Assembly (NCBI RefSeq): GCF_003254625.1
Contig: NZ_QJRJ01000082.1
Location: 558,001-622,000, forward strand
Origin: Flavobacterium ginsenosidimutans
Lineage (GTDB): Bacteria; Bacteroidota; Bacteroidia; Flavobacteriales; Flavobacteriaceae
DNA length: 64,000 bases
Direction of reading: 5' to 3'
In this document: positions 35,280-44,032 of the stretch, piece by piece
Position numbering within the stretch: position 1 is the first letter of the stretch
Layout of the letters: each line of letters starts with the position of its first letter
Made by a program: the position numbers and the translations under genes
The notes under the pieces: model-generated
The model's input: the letters and a program-made list of their open reading frames with translations, nothing else
Told to the model about the DNA's origin: nothing
Database searches by the model: none

Positions 35280-36152
35280 ATGAGTGTTTTAGTTAATAAA
35301 GATTCCAAAATAATTGTTCAGGGATTTACAGGAAGCGAAGGTACTTTCCACGCTTCTCAAATGATTGAGTACGGTACTAATGTTGTTGGGGGTGTTACTC
35401 CAGGAAAAGGTGGTACTAGCCATTTAGATCGTCCAGTTTTTAATACAGTAAAAGATGCTGTAGATCAAGCTGGTGCTGATACTTCTATCATTTTTGTTCC
35501 GCCAGCTTTTGCTGCTGATGCAATTATGGAAGCTGCTGATGCTGGAATTAAAGTAATTATTGCTATTACAGAAGGAATTCCTGTAGCAGATATGATTAAA
35601 GCAAATAATTATGTTAAAGAAAGAAATTCAAGATTAATCGGTCCAAACTGTCCAGGTGTAATCACTCCAGGTGAAGCTAAAGTTGGTATTATGCCAGGTT
35701 TCGTTTTCAAAAAAGGAACTGTTGGTATCGTTTCTAAATCAGGAACTTTAACTTATGAAGCTGCTGACCAAGTTGTAAAACAAGGTTTAGGTATCACTAC
35801 AGCAATTGGTATTGGTGGAGATCCAATCATTGGAACTACAACTAAAGAAGCTGTTGAATTATTAATGAACGATCCAGAAACTGAAGTTATCATCATGATT
35901 GGTGAAATTGGTGGTCAATTAGAAGCTGATGCTGCAAGATGGGTAAAAGCTGATGGTAACCGTAAACCAGTTATTGGATTTATCGCTGGAGAAACTGCTC
36001 CTGCTGGTAGAACAATGGGTCACGCAGGTGCTATCGTTGGAGGTTCTGATGATACTGCTGCTGCTAAAAAACAAATCATGAGAGACAACGGAATTCACGT
36101 TGTTGATTCACCAGCTGAAATTGGTAAAAAAGTAAAAGAAGTACTTGGATAA
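35280..36152 (+). CDS. sucD: Succinate--CoA ligase, alpha subunit
   Basis: The 290-residue protein has the CoA-binding domain (KIIVQGFTGSEGTFHASQMI, GGVTPGKGG), the LIGPNCPGVI motif and the phosphohistidine loop MGHAGAIVGG near residue 247. It makes succinyl-CoA or succinate with substrate-level phosphorylation in the TCA cycle. sucC is not adjacent, as is usual in Flavobacterium. A strong terminator follows. Confidence 0.96.
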   Translation: MSVLVNKDSKIIVQGFTGSEGTFHASQMIEYGTNVVGGVTPGKGGTSHLDRPVFNTVKDAVDQAGADTSIIFVPPAFAADAIMEAADAGIKVIIAITEGIPVADMIKANNYVKERNSRLIGPNCPGVITPGEAKVGIMPGFVFKKGTVGIVSKSGTLTYEAADQVVKQGLGITTAIGIGGDPIIGTTTKEAVELLMNDPETEVIIMIGEIGGQLEADAARWVKADGNRKPVIGFIAGETAPAGRTMGHAGAIVGGSDDTAAAKKQIMRDNGIHVVDSPAEIGKKVKEVLG

Positions 36153-36179
36153 TCTTCAAGTTTCGAAATAATAAATTTC

Positions 36180-36212
36180 AAAAAAGTCTCAACTTATAAT
36201 TGAGACTTTTTT
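36180..36212. terminator. Intrinsic terminator after sucD
   Basis: AAAAAAGTCTCAA and TTGAGACTTTTTT form a 13-bp stem with a 7-base loop, 28 bases after the sucD stop. Confidence 0.9.
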
Positions 36213-36245
36213 ACATTTTAAAGGCTGAGGCATAAATGAAAAAAA

Positions 36246-36277
36246 CTTAGCATCTCAGAACCTCAGTATCTTAGAAG
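36246..36277. repeat. Dispersed CTTAGCATCTCAGAAC / CTCAGTATCTTAGAAG repeat
   Basis: Two 16-base degenerate copies in tandem, matching the exact tandem at 10316-10347, again 15 bases or so before a start codon (36292). Confidence 0.75.
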
Positions 36278-36291
36278 CTAAAAATAGAAAG

Positions 36292-36720
36292 ATGAGTAAA
36301 GATTTAGAAAAATTTAAAGTAAGCAATAGTTTTACTTTTAAAGTTGAAGATAGTTTAGAACAGGTTTGCAATGCTCCAGAAGGAAGTGCAGGTATTTTTG
36401 TTGTATATGCTGTTGAAGGTGACGCAAAAGAATTGATCATGGTAGGTTCTACAGGAACTGTTCAGAATGATGGAACGCTAAAAAGTAAAAATGGCGGACT
36501 TTACGATAAAATCGTAAACGGGCATCAGTTTGCAAAAACAGGTAGAAAATATTCTTGGCCAGCACAAATGAAATTAGAAAATATTTCTGAGCTTGAAGTT
36601 GTTTGGTATGAAACTTTTACAGCAGATGTAAAAGCAATACCAACTGCTGTTGAAGGACAAGTTTTGCAAAATTTCTTAGATGAAAATGCAAAATTACCTA
36701 GATGGAATGTAGCATTCTAA
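36292..36720 (+). CDS. GIY-YIG-like small protein
   Basis: The 142-residue protein looks like a diverged GIY-YIG nuclease domain: GIFVVYAV (about residues 34-41) in place of GIY, IMVGSTG (50-56) in place of YIG, a basic YDKIVNGHQFAKTGRKYSW segment, and VEGQVLQNFLDENAKLPRWN carrying the family's metal-binding Glu. No other domain is present. Whether it is an active nuclease cannot be told. It lies alone between two terminators, downstream of sucD. Confidence 0.55.
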   Translation: MSKDLEKFKVSNSFTFKVEDSLEQVCNAPEGSAGIFVVYAVEGDAKELIMVGSTGTVQNDGTLKSKNGGLYDKIVNGHQFAKTGRKYSWPAQMKLENISELEVVWYETFTADVKAIPTAVEGQVLQNFLDENAKLPRWNVAF

Positions 36721-36743
36721 AATTAGAATAGTCAATAAAAGAG

Positions 36744-36774
36744 AGCCTTGCTAGAGATAGTAAGGCTTTTTTTT
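36744..36774 (+). terminator. Intrinsic terminator
   Basis: AGCCTTGCTA and TAGTAAGGCT form a 10-bp stem (one G-T pair), GAGA loop, then eight Ts. It lies 23 bases after the GIY-YIG-like gene. Confidence 0.88.
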
Positions 36775-36902
36775 ATTGGATTTTCTTCATGAGAATTTTA
36801 TATTATCTAGTCTTATAAAATTCTAGGTCATTACATAAGTAAAATAAACAATTTTCTGAGGTATTTTTTGTATTACAAATTTTATTAAACGCCCAAATAC
36901 TC

Positions 36903-36910
36903 TATATTTG
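36903..36910 (+). promoter_or_regulatory. -7 box upstream of fabG
   Basis: TATATTTG matches TAnnTTTG, 30 bases before the fabG start. The -33 position lacks TTTG. Confidence 0.45.
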
Positions 36911-36940
36911 TAACTCAAAAAATAAAACGAATACCTTAAT

Positions 36941-37687
36941 ATGAAATTACTAGAAGGAAAAGTTGCAATTATTACTGGTGCAAGCCGTGGAATTGGAAAA
37001 GGAATTGCTGAAGTTTTTGCTAAACATGGAGCAAACATTGCTTTTACATACAGTTCATCTGCAGCTTCTGCAGAAGCTTTAGAAGCAGAATTGAATAGTT
37101 TAGGAGTAAAAGCTAAAGGATACCAATCTAACGCAGCAGATTTTAAAGAAGCTCAAACTTTTGTTGATGCTGTTTTAGCTGATTTTGGAACTGTTGATAT
37201 TTTGATCAACAACGCTGGAATTACAAAAGACAATTTGTTAATGCGTATGTCTGAGGCAGATTTCGACCAAGTAATTGATGTGAATTTGAAATCAGTTTTT
37301 AATATGACTAAAGCGATTCAGAAAACTTTCTTGAAACAAAGAGCAGGATCTATCATTAATATTAGTTCTGTTGTTGGAGTTTCTGGAAACGCGGGTCAAA
37401 CAAATTATGCTGCATCTAAAGCTGGTGCAATTGGATTTACTAAATCTGTAGCACTTGAGTTAGGTTCTCGTAACATTCGTTGCAATGCGATCGCTCCAGG
37501 TTTTATTGAAACTGAAATGACTGCAAAATTAAGCGAAGACGTAGTAAAAGGATGGAGAGAAGGTATTCCGTTGAAACGCGGAGGAACTACAGAAGATGTA
37601 GCAAATGCTTGTTTATTCTTAGCTTCAGACATGAGTGCATACATTACAGGACAAGTTCTTAATGTTTGTGGAGGAATGCTAACCTAA
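36941..37687 (+). CDS. fabG: 3-oxoacyl-[acyl-carrier-protein] reductase
   Basis: The 248-residue short-chain dehydrogenase has the NADP motif GASRGIGKGIA (residues about 13-23), NNAGIT, the catalytic Ser in INISSVVG and YAASKAG (Tyr and Lys), and AIQKTFLKQR as in FabG. It reduces 3-oxoacyl-ACP in fatty acid elongation. Among short-chain dehydrogenases, the close fit to FabG length and motifs supports this over a sugar dehydrogenase. It may be co-transcribed with the VWA-like gene after it. Confidence 0.92.
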   Translation: MKLLEGKVAIITGASRGIGKGIAEVFAKHGANIAFTYSSSAASAEALEAELNSLGVKAKGYQSNAADFKEAQTFVDAVLADFGTVDILINNAGITKDNLLMRMSEADFDQVIDVNLKSVFNMTKAIQKTFLKQRAGSIINISSVVGVSGNAGQTNYAASKAGAIGFTKSVALELGSRNIRCNAIAPGFIETEMTAKLSEDVVKGWREGIPLKRGGTTEDVANACLFLASDMSAYITGQVLNVCGGMLT

Positions 37688-37768
37688 GGTACTGAGGTAC
37701 TAAGTTGCAAAGGTTCAAAGGTTTTGAAATCTTTGAATTATTAATATCTTCCAATTACGAAATAAATT

Positions 37769-39796
37769 ATGACGACAAACACGATTCTTTTATTATTGCT
37801 TTCTTTAGTAATTGCTGGTGGGTTGTCGTATTTTCAATATTTTTTTAAAGCCAAAAGTAAATCCAATGTGATTATACTTTTGGCTTTTTTACGTTTTTTG
37901 GCCATTTTTGGATTATTGGTTTTATTGATCAATCCTATAATTTCTAAAAATTCTTTGGAAATTACCAAAACGCCTTTGGCAATTGTTGTCGATAATTCAA
38001 GTTCAATAACGGCTTTAAAATCAGATCAAAAAGCGGTTGAATTATATCAGAAACTGGTTTCGAACCCTGCTTTAAAAGAAAAATTCGATATACAATCGTA
38101 TCAATTTGACAATGATTTTAAAACTTCAGATAAATTTGATTTTAAAGGGAATCAGACCAATTTAGATGAAGTTGCTAAAAATCTAAAAAGCATCAATAAA
38201 AACCTGATTTTCCCGACGGTTATAATTACCGACGGAAATCAAACTACAGGAAACGACTATGTATATCGTTTTGATCCTGTCAATAAAGTTTATCCTTTGG
38301 TTGTGGGAGATACAACTACTTTTTTTGATTTAAAAATCAATCAGTTAAATGTAAATAAATACGCTTTTCACAAAAATAAATTTCCTGTTGAAGTTTTTCT
38401 GCAATATGCCGGTGACAAAACTGCCAATGCAGAATTTACCATTTCTCAAGGAAATACCGTTGTAGCGAGAGAAAAACTTTCATTTTCGCCATCTAAAAAA
38501 ACATCTTCTATAAATCTGCTTCTTCCAGCAGATAAAGTAGGATTGCAGATTTACAAAGCTAGTATTCAATCTTCAGTAAAAGAAAAGAATAACTACAATA
38601 ATATTAAAAATTTTGCAGTAGAAATTATCGATCAAAAGTCTACAATTGCTATTGTTTCGGCTATAAATCATCCAGATATTGCAGCTTTAAAACGTTCAAT
38701 TGAAGTTAATGCACAACGTAAAGTGATATTGGTTAAGCCAAACCAAATTAATGATTTACAAGATATTTCTGTTTTAGTTTTATATCAGCCAACAACAGCT
38801 TTCAAAGCAATATTTGACAACAATAAATTAAAAGGAACAAATACCTTTATTATAACAGGAAACAACACCGATTTCAATTTTTTAAATCAGCAGCAAAATA
38901 ATCTGATTTTTAAAATGAGCAATCAGCGAGAAGATTTTCTTAGCGAATTCCATTCCGATTTTAATCTATTTGCAATTGATGATATTGGTTTTGAAAATTT
39001 CCCGCCTTTACAAAATCCATTTGGAAATATAAGTACAAACGGAAATGTCTCTGTTTTGCTTTCGTCAAAAATTAGAAACGTTTCTACGAATGCGCCTTTA
39101 TTGGCTTTCGCCGAAAATCAAGGAAAAAGAACGGCTTTTCTTTTAGGAGAAAATAGTTGGAAATGGCGTTTGCAAAGCCATGTTGACAATCAGTCATTTG
39201 AAAAATATGATGTTTTTATTGATAAAATCGTTCAATATTTAGCATCATCGGCTTCAAAAAAATCTTTAGTGGTAACACACGAAAGCTTTTACAATTCTGG
39301 AGAAGAAATTATCATCAATGCACAGTATTTCAATAAAAATTATGAGTTTGATGAAAAAGCTAGACTTACAATCAGTGTTGTAAATGCAGAGACAAAACAA
39401 ACTAAAAATTACGATTTACTAAAAGGAAGTAATTCTTTTTCAGCTAATTTAGAAGGACTTCCTGCTGGAAAATATAACTTTACAGTAAAGGAATTAAATT
39501 CAAATACCTCATACGCAAGCCATTTTGAAATTTTAGATTTTGATATCGAAAAGCAATTTGTAAATCCAGATGTTACTAAATTACAGCAATTAGCACAACA
39601 AACTAGTGGAAAAGCTTTTTTTGAAAATCAAGCTGATAACTTGATTAGCACTCTTTTAGAAAACAAAGAATACAAATCGATCGAGAAAAGTATTTCTAGT
39701 AAAACTCCAATTATTGACTGGGTTTGGCTTTTAATTCTAATTGCAATCTTATTGACGACAGAATGGTTTGTTAGAAAATATAATGGATTACTGTAG
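37769..39796 (+). CDS. VWA-like membrane protein
   Basis: The 675-residue protein has two N-terminal membrane segments (about residues 5-22 and 36-58), a von Willebrand A-like domain beginning LAIVVDNSSSI (near residue 71, MIDAS-like DxSxS), TVIITDGNQTTGNDYVY, immunoglobulin-like regions, and a C-terminal membrane segment (DWVWLLILIAILLTTEWFVRKY). This resembles large BatA/aerotolerance-type membrane proteins of Bacteroidota. The bulk would be periplasmic. Function unknown. It follows fabG by about 80 bases. Confidence 0.75.
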   Translation: MTTNTILLLLLSLVIAGGLSYFQYFFKAKSKSNVIILLAFLRFLAIFGLLVLLINPIISKNSLEITKTPLAIVVDNSSSITALKSDQKAVELYQKLVSNPALKEKFDIQSYQFDNDFKTSDKFDFKGNQTNLDEVAKNLKSINKNLIFPTVIITDGNQTTGNDYVYRFDPVNKVYPLVVGDTTTFFDLKINQLNVNKYAFHKNKFPVEVFLQYAGDKTANAEFTISQGNTVVAREKLSFSPSKKTSSINLLLPADKVGLQIYKASIQSSVKEKNNYNNIKNFAVEIIDQKSTIAIVSAINHPDIAALKRSIEVNAQRKVILVKPNQINDLQDISVLVLYQPTTAFKAIFDNNKLKGTNTFIITGNNTDFNFLNQQQNNLIFKMSNQREDFLSEFHSDFNLFAIDDIGFENFPPLQNPFGNISTNGNVSVLLSSKIRNVSTNAPLLAFAENQGKRTAFLLGENSWKWRLQSHVDNQSFEKYDVFIDKIVQYLASSASKKSLVVTHESFYNSGEEIIINAQYFNKNYEFDEKARLTISVVNAETKQTKNYDLLKGSNSFSANLEGLPAGKYNFTVKELNSNTSYASHFEILDFDIEKQFVNPDVTKLQQLAQQTSGKAFFENQADNLISTLLENKEYKSIEKSISSKTPIIDWVWLLILIAILLTTEWFVRKYNGLL

Positions 39797-39870
39797 TTAA
39801 GGTACAAAGGTTCAAAGGTTTTCCAAACTTGAAACTTTAAACCTGAAACAAAAAAATAACGACAATAAAA

Positions 39871-40767
39871 ATGGACTTCAGGCTAAAAGTTTTCTACACG
39901 GTTGCGCTCCGCCTTAATTTTACTAAAGCGGCAACGGAATTGTATATTACTCAGCCGGCGGTTTCTAAACACATTCAAGAGTTAGAAGAAACTTATAAGA
40001 CCAAACTTTTTGAACGAAACGGTTCTAAAATCGCTTTAACTCCAGCTGGAAAAATCCTTCTAAAATATACTAAAAGTATTTTTGATATCTACCGTGAAAT
40101 AGATTTTGAAATGAGTTCGTTCAATGCAGAACGTCAAGGTTTGTTGCGATTAGGAGCAAGTACAACCATTTCTCAATATGTTATTTCACCAGTTTTGGCG
40201 CGTTTTCATCAGAAGCAAAAAGATATAAAAGTCAATTTGTTGAATGGAAATACAGAACAAATCGAAAATGCCTTAATCAATAAAGAAATCGAAATCGGAA
40301 TTGTAGAAGGGCAGTCTAAAAATCAATCTATAAAATACATTCCATTTTTAAAAGACGAATTGGTTTTGGTTTGCAACAGTAAAAATCCTTTCGTAAAACA
40401 AAATGAAATTTCATTAAATGATTTAAAATCAATGAAATTCATTACGCGTGAACGTGGATCTGGAACACTTGAAGTTATAGAATTTGCTTTGAAAAAAGCG
40501 GGTTTAAAATTTAACGATTTGCAAATAGAAATGCAATTAGGAAGTACTGAAAGCATAAAATCATATTTATTGAACTCAGATTGCTTTGCTTTTATGTCTA
40601 TTCATGCAGTAAATAAAGAATTGAAAAACAATGAATTGATTGTTCTAGATGTGGAGAAGTTATCTATAGAAAGATATTTTTACATTATAACCTTACAAGG
40701 AAAATCAGACTCTTTATCCGAGTTATTCATTCAAAATCTAGGTAATCATTATAATTTGAAGTTATAG
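39871..40767 (+). CDS. LysR family transcriptional regulator
   Basis: The 298-residue protein has the N-terminal winged helix (VALRLNFTKAATELYITQPAVSKHIQELEE) and a C-terminal type 2 periplasmic-like effector domain (LGASTTISQYVISPVLARF, IEIGIVEG, LVLVCNSKNPF, SGTLEVIEFALKKAG). It lies directly before, and in the same direction as, a YeiH-type exporter gene, whose expression it probably controls. The regulatory ligand is unknown; CysB-like regulators for sulfur are one possibility. Confidence 0.9.
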   Translation: MDFRLKVFYTVALRLNFTKAATELYITQPAVSKHIQELEETYKTKLFERNGSKIALTPAGKILLKYTKSIFDIYREIDFEMSSFNAERQGLLRLGASTTISQYVISPVLARFHQKQKDIKVNLLNGNTEQIENALINKEIEIGIVEGQSKNQSIKYIPFLKDELVLVCNSKNPFVKQNEISLNDLKSMKFITRERGSGTLEVIEFALKKAGLKFNDLQIEMQLGSTESIKSYLLNSDCFAFMSIHAVNKELKNNELIVLDVEKLSIERYFYIITLQGKSDSLSELFIQNLGNHYNLKL

Positions 40768-40812
40768 TCGATTGCAATTTACGATTGGCGATTTAGATAG
40801 AAACAATAGAAC

Positions 40813-40845
40813 TTTGCAAAGTAAATATCAATTGCCATAATTTTG
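40813..40845 (+). promoter_or_regulatory. Strong promoter at the yeiH start
   Basis: TTTG (40813-40816), 21 bases, then TAATTTTG (40838-40845) is a consensus Bacteroidota promoter. Its -7 box contains the TTG that is the only conventional start codon of the downstream gene, which is a conflict (see findings). Confidence 0.6.
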
Positions 40846-41820
40846 AAAACAAAACAAGAAACAACAGCACAATTATTTGAAATCAATCAATCATTACAGC
40901 AAGTACTTTTTCTTGCCGTAATTCTTTTGTGCTTATTTTCGATTATTTCTCCGCCAATTGCACTTTTATTGGGAGTTTTAATTGTGAACCTTTTCGGGAA
41001 TCCATTTGTGGAATTCAATCATAAAGCCATTACATTTTTATTGCAGTTTTCAGTTGTTGGTTTGGGATTCGGAATGAACGCTACAAGCGCAGTTTCAGCT
41101 GGAAAAGAAGGTTTTTTGCTAACTGTTTTTTCAATCTTCACGACTTTAATTTTCGGATTTTTGTTGGGGAAATGGCTTAAAACAGAGAAAAAAACGTCTC
41201 ATTTAATTTCTTGTGGAACAGCTATTTGTGGAGGAAGTGCGATTGCAGCTATTTCGCCTGTTATCAAATCAAACGAAAATCAGACTTCAATTGCTTTAGG
41301 GGTTATTTTTATACTAAATTCAATTGCCTTGTTTGTTTTTCCGTTTATCGGACATCAATTAGATTTGTCTCAAAAAGATTTTGGTCTTTGGTGTGCCATT
41401 GCAATTCACGATACAAGTTCAGTTGTTGGGGCTGCAAATAAATATGGTGCAGAAGCGCTACAAGTTGCTACAACGGTAAAATTAGCAAGGGCTTTATGGA
41501 TTATTCCTATTTCGATCTTGACTGCTTTTTTCTTTAAAAGACAATCCCGAAGCGTCGGGACAAAGATTAAAATTCCTTATTTTATTGGCTTGTTTATTCT
41601 GGCAATGTTAGTAAATACTTATTTTTCATCAACAGCAATTTTTACAGCACACATTGTTGGAATTGCAAAAATTGGTTTAACTATCACTTTGTTTTTAATT
41701 GGAGCTACTTTAAATTTTGCGACTTTAAAAACAGTAGGAGTAAAGCCTTTGCTTCAAGGAATTTTTCTTTGGATTTTTATTGCAGTTTTAGCTTTAGTGT
41801 CAATACTTTATTTAAGTTAA
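40843..41820 (+). CDS. YeiH family putative sulfate exporter
   Basis: The 325-residue protein has about ten membrane segments and YeiH/UPF0324 features (VVGLGFGMNATSAVS, SCGTAICGGSAIAAISPVIKS, IHDTSSVVGAANKYG). Family members are predicted to export sulfate or related anions; none is firmly proven. The only start-like codon between the upstream stop (40822) and the first membrane segment is TTG 40843. The gene contains a 16-base palindrome (41545-41560) encoding part of QSRSVGT in a cytoplasmic loop. It follows the LysR gene. Confidence 0.85.
   Translation: MKTKQETTAQLFEINQSLQQVLFLAVILLCLFSIISPPIALLLGVLIVNLFGNPFVEFNHKAITFLLQFSVVGLGFGMNATSAVSAGKEGFLLTVFSIFTTLIFGFLLGKWLKTEKKTSHLISCGTAICGGSAIAAISPVIKSNENQTSIALGVIFILNSIALFVFPFIGHQLDLSQKDFGLWCAIAIHDTSSVVGAANKYGAEALQVATTVKLARALWIIPISILTAFFFKRQSRSVGTKIKIPYFIGLFILAMLVNTYFSSTAIFTAHIVGIAKIGLTITLFLIGATLNFATLKTVGVKPLLQGIFLWIFIAVLALVSILYLS
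41545..41560. repeat. TCCCGA-AGCG-TCGGGA palindrome inside coding sequence
   Basis: Six-base perfect arms around a 4-base centre, flanked by AT-rich codons. It resembles the CCCGAAGCTTCGGG palindrome at 33173 and is GC-rich against its surroundings, which suggests insertion of a dispersed element in frame. Confidence 0.7.
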
Positions 41821-41822
41821 AT

Positions 41823-42773
41823 CTATTTTACGTTTGAAAATTTCACAATTGGTTTATCAATCATTTTGTAAAATTTTCCTTTGAATGAATAGCGTCTTTC
41901 AATCTCAAAATCAAATGCTTTTTTGGTTTTGGTCATTGTTGCAATTTCTTCAGGAAATTCAACGTCAAATTCATCTTCACCTCTTGCTTTTATATTATAA
42001 GTTCCTTTTGTAGTAATAATAATATCTCTGAAATGTTTCTTAGAATTGTCATTGACTACTTTGTAAGATCCGCTCCAAGCAATAAAAGAAGAGTTAGTTA
42101 ACTGATAATTATTGACTTCCAGAATGGGCTGATATTTTCCGCCAAAACCAGCAATGAGGTAAAGATAGCCTTCGTAAGCGCCGCCAGCACCACCATTTGC
42201 ATGAATCAAAGTAAAAGCATATTGATCTTCTCCAATTTCAACCAATTTAGGAGTCGGACATTGAGCAAAAGCCCCAAATGCAGCAACTGCAGGTTGAAAA
42301 GATCGCATTTCCCAAGAATTGCCATTTTTTGTAAATTTTGCCAAGCCAAGTAAGCCTCCAGAAAAACGTCCTGTTTGGAGTCCGTCTTCGTCATGAACAG
42401 AATGATTAAAGGCTAAAATTTTAAACTGATTCCCTTTTGAATCACTATAATCGATATTAGCTATAAGTCTTGTGGCAACGCCTTCTGTATAAGGAAACAT
42501 TTGATCGCCTTCTACGCCATTTACATCAAGAAAAGGAGAAGGTTGGCATGATTTGCATTTCCAGCTTATAAAAGTGTTTTTGTCAGAAAGATGATATAAA
42601 TTGCCAGGAAACAGTTTTTGCATTGTTTTCTCACCGTTTAGCGGATCGGAAACTTTAAGGATTCTTTTTGGGTTTAATATGGTATCGCTAACATTTTTTA
42701 GCTGTAAATCAGTTTCTTGTGCAAAGCAAAAAGTAGAAATTAATAGAAATAAATTTAAGGTAATCTGGCGCAT
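41823..42773 (-). CDS. Secreted protein of unknown function
   Basis: The 316-residue protein has a signal peptide (MRQITLNLFLLISTFCFAQ) and a beta-rich mature part with FISWKCKSCQPSPF (a CxxC pair near residue 73), AFNHSVHDEDG and IHANGGAGGAYEGYLYLIAGFGG. I do not recognise the family. The CxxC pair may form a disulfide or bind metal. It converges with the yeiH-like gene across 2 bases and is divergent from the phospholipase-like gene. Confidence 0.65.
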   Translation of the reverse strand: MRQITLNLFLLISTFCFAQETDLQLKNVSDTILNPKRILKVSDPLNGEKTMQKLFPGNLYHLSDKNTFISWKCKSCQPSPFLDVNGVEGDQMFPYTEGVATRLIANIDYSDSKGNQFKILAFNHSVHDEDGLQTGRFSGGLLGLAKFTKNGNSWEMRSFQPAVAAFGAFAQCPTPKLVEIGEDQYAFTLIHANGGAGGAYEGYLYLIAGFGGKYQPILEVNNYQLTNSSFIAWSGSYKVVNDNSKKHFRDIIITTKGTYNIKARGEDEFDVEFPEEIATMTKTKKAFDFEIERRYSFKGKFYKMIDKPIVKFSNVK

Positions 42774-42895
42774 AAAATTGAATTTTGTTAGTAAAGCAAA
42801 TGTATAAAGAAAATTAGTGTTAATATACGCTTGTACTGTTTTTACAGCTTAAAATCTCAAAAAATTAAAATTGTAGAATCTTGTTGATAGTATTT

Positions 42896-42926
42896 TTTGC
42901 GTATTCTTTAATTAAAGCTAAATTTG
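42896..42926 (+). promoter_or_regulatory. Consensus promoter for the phospholipase C-like gene
   Basis: TTTG (42896-42899), exactly 19 bases, then TAAATTTG (42919-42926): the best match to the Bacteroidota housekeeping promoter in the window. It places the transcript start near 42933, so translation must begin at ATG 42948 and not at the in-frame TTG 42924. Confidence 0.8.
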
Positions 42927-42947
42927 CTCCCTCTAATAAAAAAACAA

Positions 42948-43946
42948 ATGAAAAAAATCCAAATGAGACCAAAATTAATCGCTTTCGGTGTTTTAATTAT
43001 TGGCTTTATTACTCTATCATGGGGAAATGTTGGCCATGAACGTATTAACAAAGCAGCTGTAATGGCTTTACCAAAACAATTGCAGATATTTTTTTACAAT
43101 CACATTGATTTTATTACTCAAGAAGCTTCGGTTCCAGATATCCGTAAGTATGCTTTAAATTATAAAGAAGAAGGTCCAAGACATTATTTTGATATGGAAA
43201 ACTTTGGATCTGCTGACAGTTATCCAAAGACATTAGAAGAAGCAAAACAAAAGTACGATGCTAAATTTTTGAGCGATAATGGAATTTTGCCTTGGTATCT
43301 TGAAGAAATGATGGCAAAGTTGACTAAAGCTTTTAAAGAAAAAAATAGATCTGAAATCTTATTTCTTTCTGCAGATTTAGGTCATTATGTTGGTGATGCA
43401 CACATGCCATTGCATACTTCTGCAAATCACGATGGGCAATTGACTGATCAAAAAGGAATTCATTCACTTTGGGAAAGTAGATTACCAGAGTTATTTGTTA
43501 AAAATTACAAATTAAACGTTCCTGAGGCACAGTATTATGCAGATGTTCATAAAGCAATTTGGGACTTGATTAATGATACTCACAGTTTAGCGCAACCTTT
43601 ATTAGATATTGATAAAAAACTAAGAACTGCAACTCCAGAAAACAAAGTTTTTGAAATGGATGCAGAAGGTAAAATCGCAAAAACGAAATACAATACCTCT
43701 AAATTTACTGATGAATATGCTGCAAAATTGCATGCAGAATTGAACGGTATGGTTGAAAATCAAATGAAAAAAGCAATTGCTGCAACAGCAAGTTTTTGGT
43801 ATACTGCTTGGGTAAACGCAGGAAAGCCAGATTTAAGTGATTTAGATTCGCCAGCTGTTACTCAAAGAAACTATCAATTCTTGCAAGAAGATTTAAAATT
43901 ATATCAGAAAGGGAATTTATTCGGAATGAAGAATCAAAACGACTAA
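42948..43946 (+). CDS. Zinc-dependent phospholipase C / S1-P1 nuclease-like protein
   Basis: Translated from ATG 42948 this gives 332 residues: a short hydrophobic export or anchor segment (LIAFGVLIIGFITLSWG), then WGNVGHERINKAAVMALP, in which Trp and His match the N-terminal zinc ligands of the phospholipase C/P1 nuclease fold, DIRKYALNYKEEGPRHYFD, and LSADLGHYVGDAHMPLHTSANHDG with more zinc ligands. Flavobacterial annotations call this zinc-dependent phospholipase C. The substrate (lipid or nucleic acid) is not certain. A single-gene unit with its own promoter and terminator. Confidence 0.85.
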   Translation: MKKIQMRPKLIAFGVLIIGFITLSWGNVGHERINKAAVMALPKQLQIFFYNHIDFITQEASVPDIRKYALNYKEEGPRHYFDMENFGSADSYPKTLEEAKQKYDAKFLSDNGILPWYLEEMMAKLTKAFKEKNRSEILFLSADLGHYVGDAHMPLHTSANHDGQLTDQKGIHSLWESRLPELFVKNYKLNVPEAQYYADVHKAIWDLINDTHSLAQPLLDIDKKLRTATPENKVFEMDAEGKIAKTKYNTSKFTDEYAAKLHAELNGMVENQMKKAIAATASFWYTAWVNAGKPDLSDLDSPAVTQRNYQFLQEDLKLYQKGNLFGMKNQND

Positions 43947-43978
43947 ATTTTCGTTTCAAGTTAGTTTTTGAAACCTAA

Positions 43979-44015
43979 AAAAAGGCCTCAAATCGTAAAG
44001 ATTTGAGGCCTTTTT
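43979..44015. terminator. Bidirectional intrinsic terminator
   Basis: AAAAAGGCCTCAAATC and GATTTGAGGCCTTTTT form a 16-bp perfect stem with a 5-base loop, between converging genes ending at 43946 (+) and 44033 (-). Confidence 0.94.
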
Positions 44016-44032
44016 CAATAAATTGTAATCAA

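Noticed and set aside
42924..42947. TTG start for the phospholipase C-like gene
   Set aside because: The TTG lies within the -7 box of a consensus promoter and so is not transcribed from it; ATG 42948 fits.
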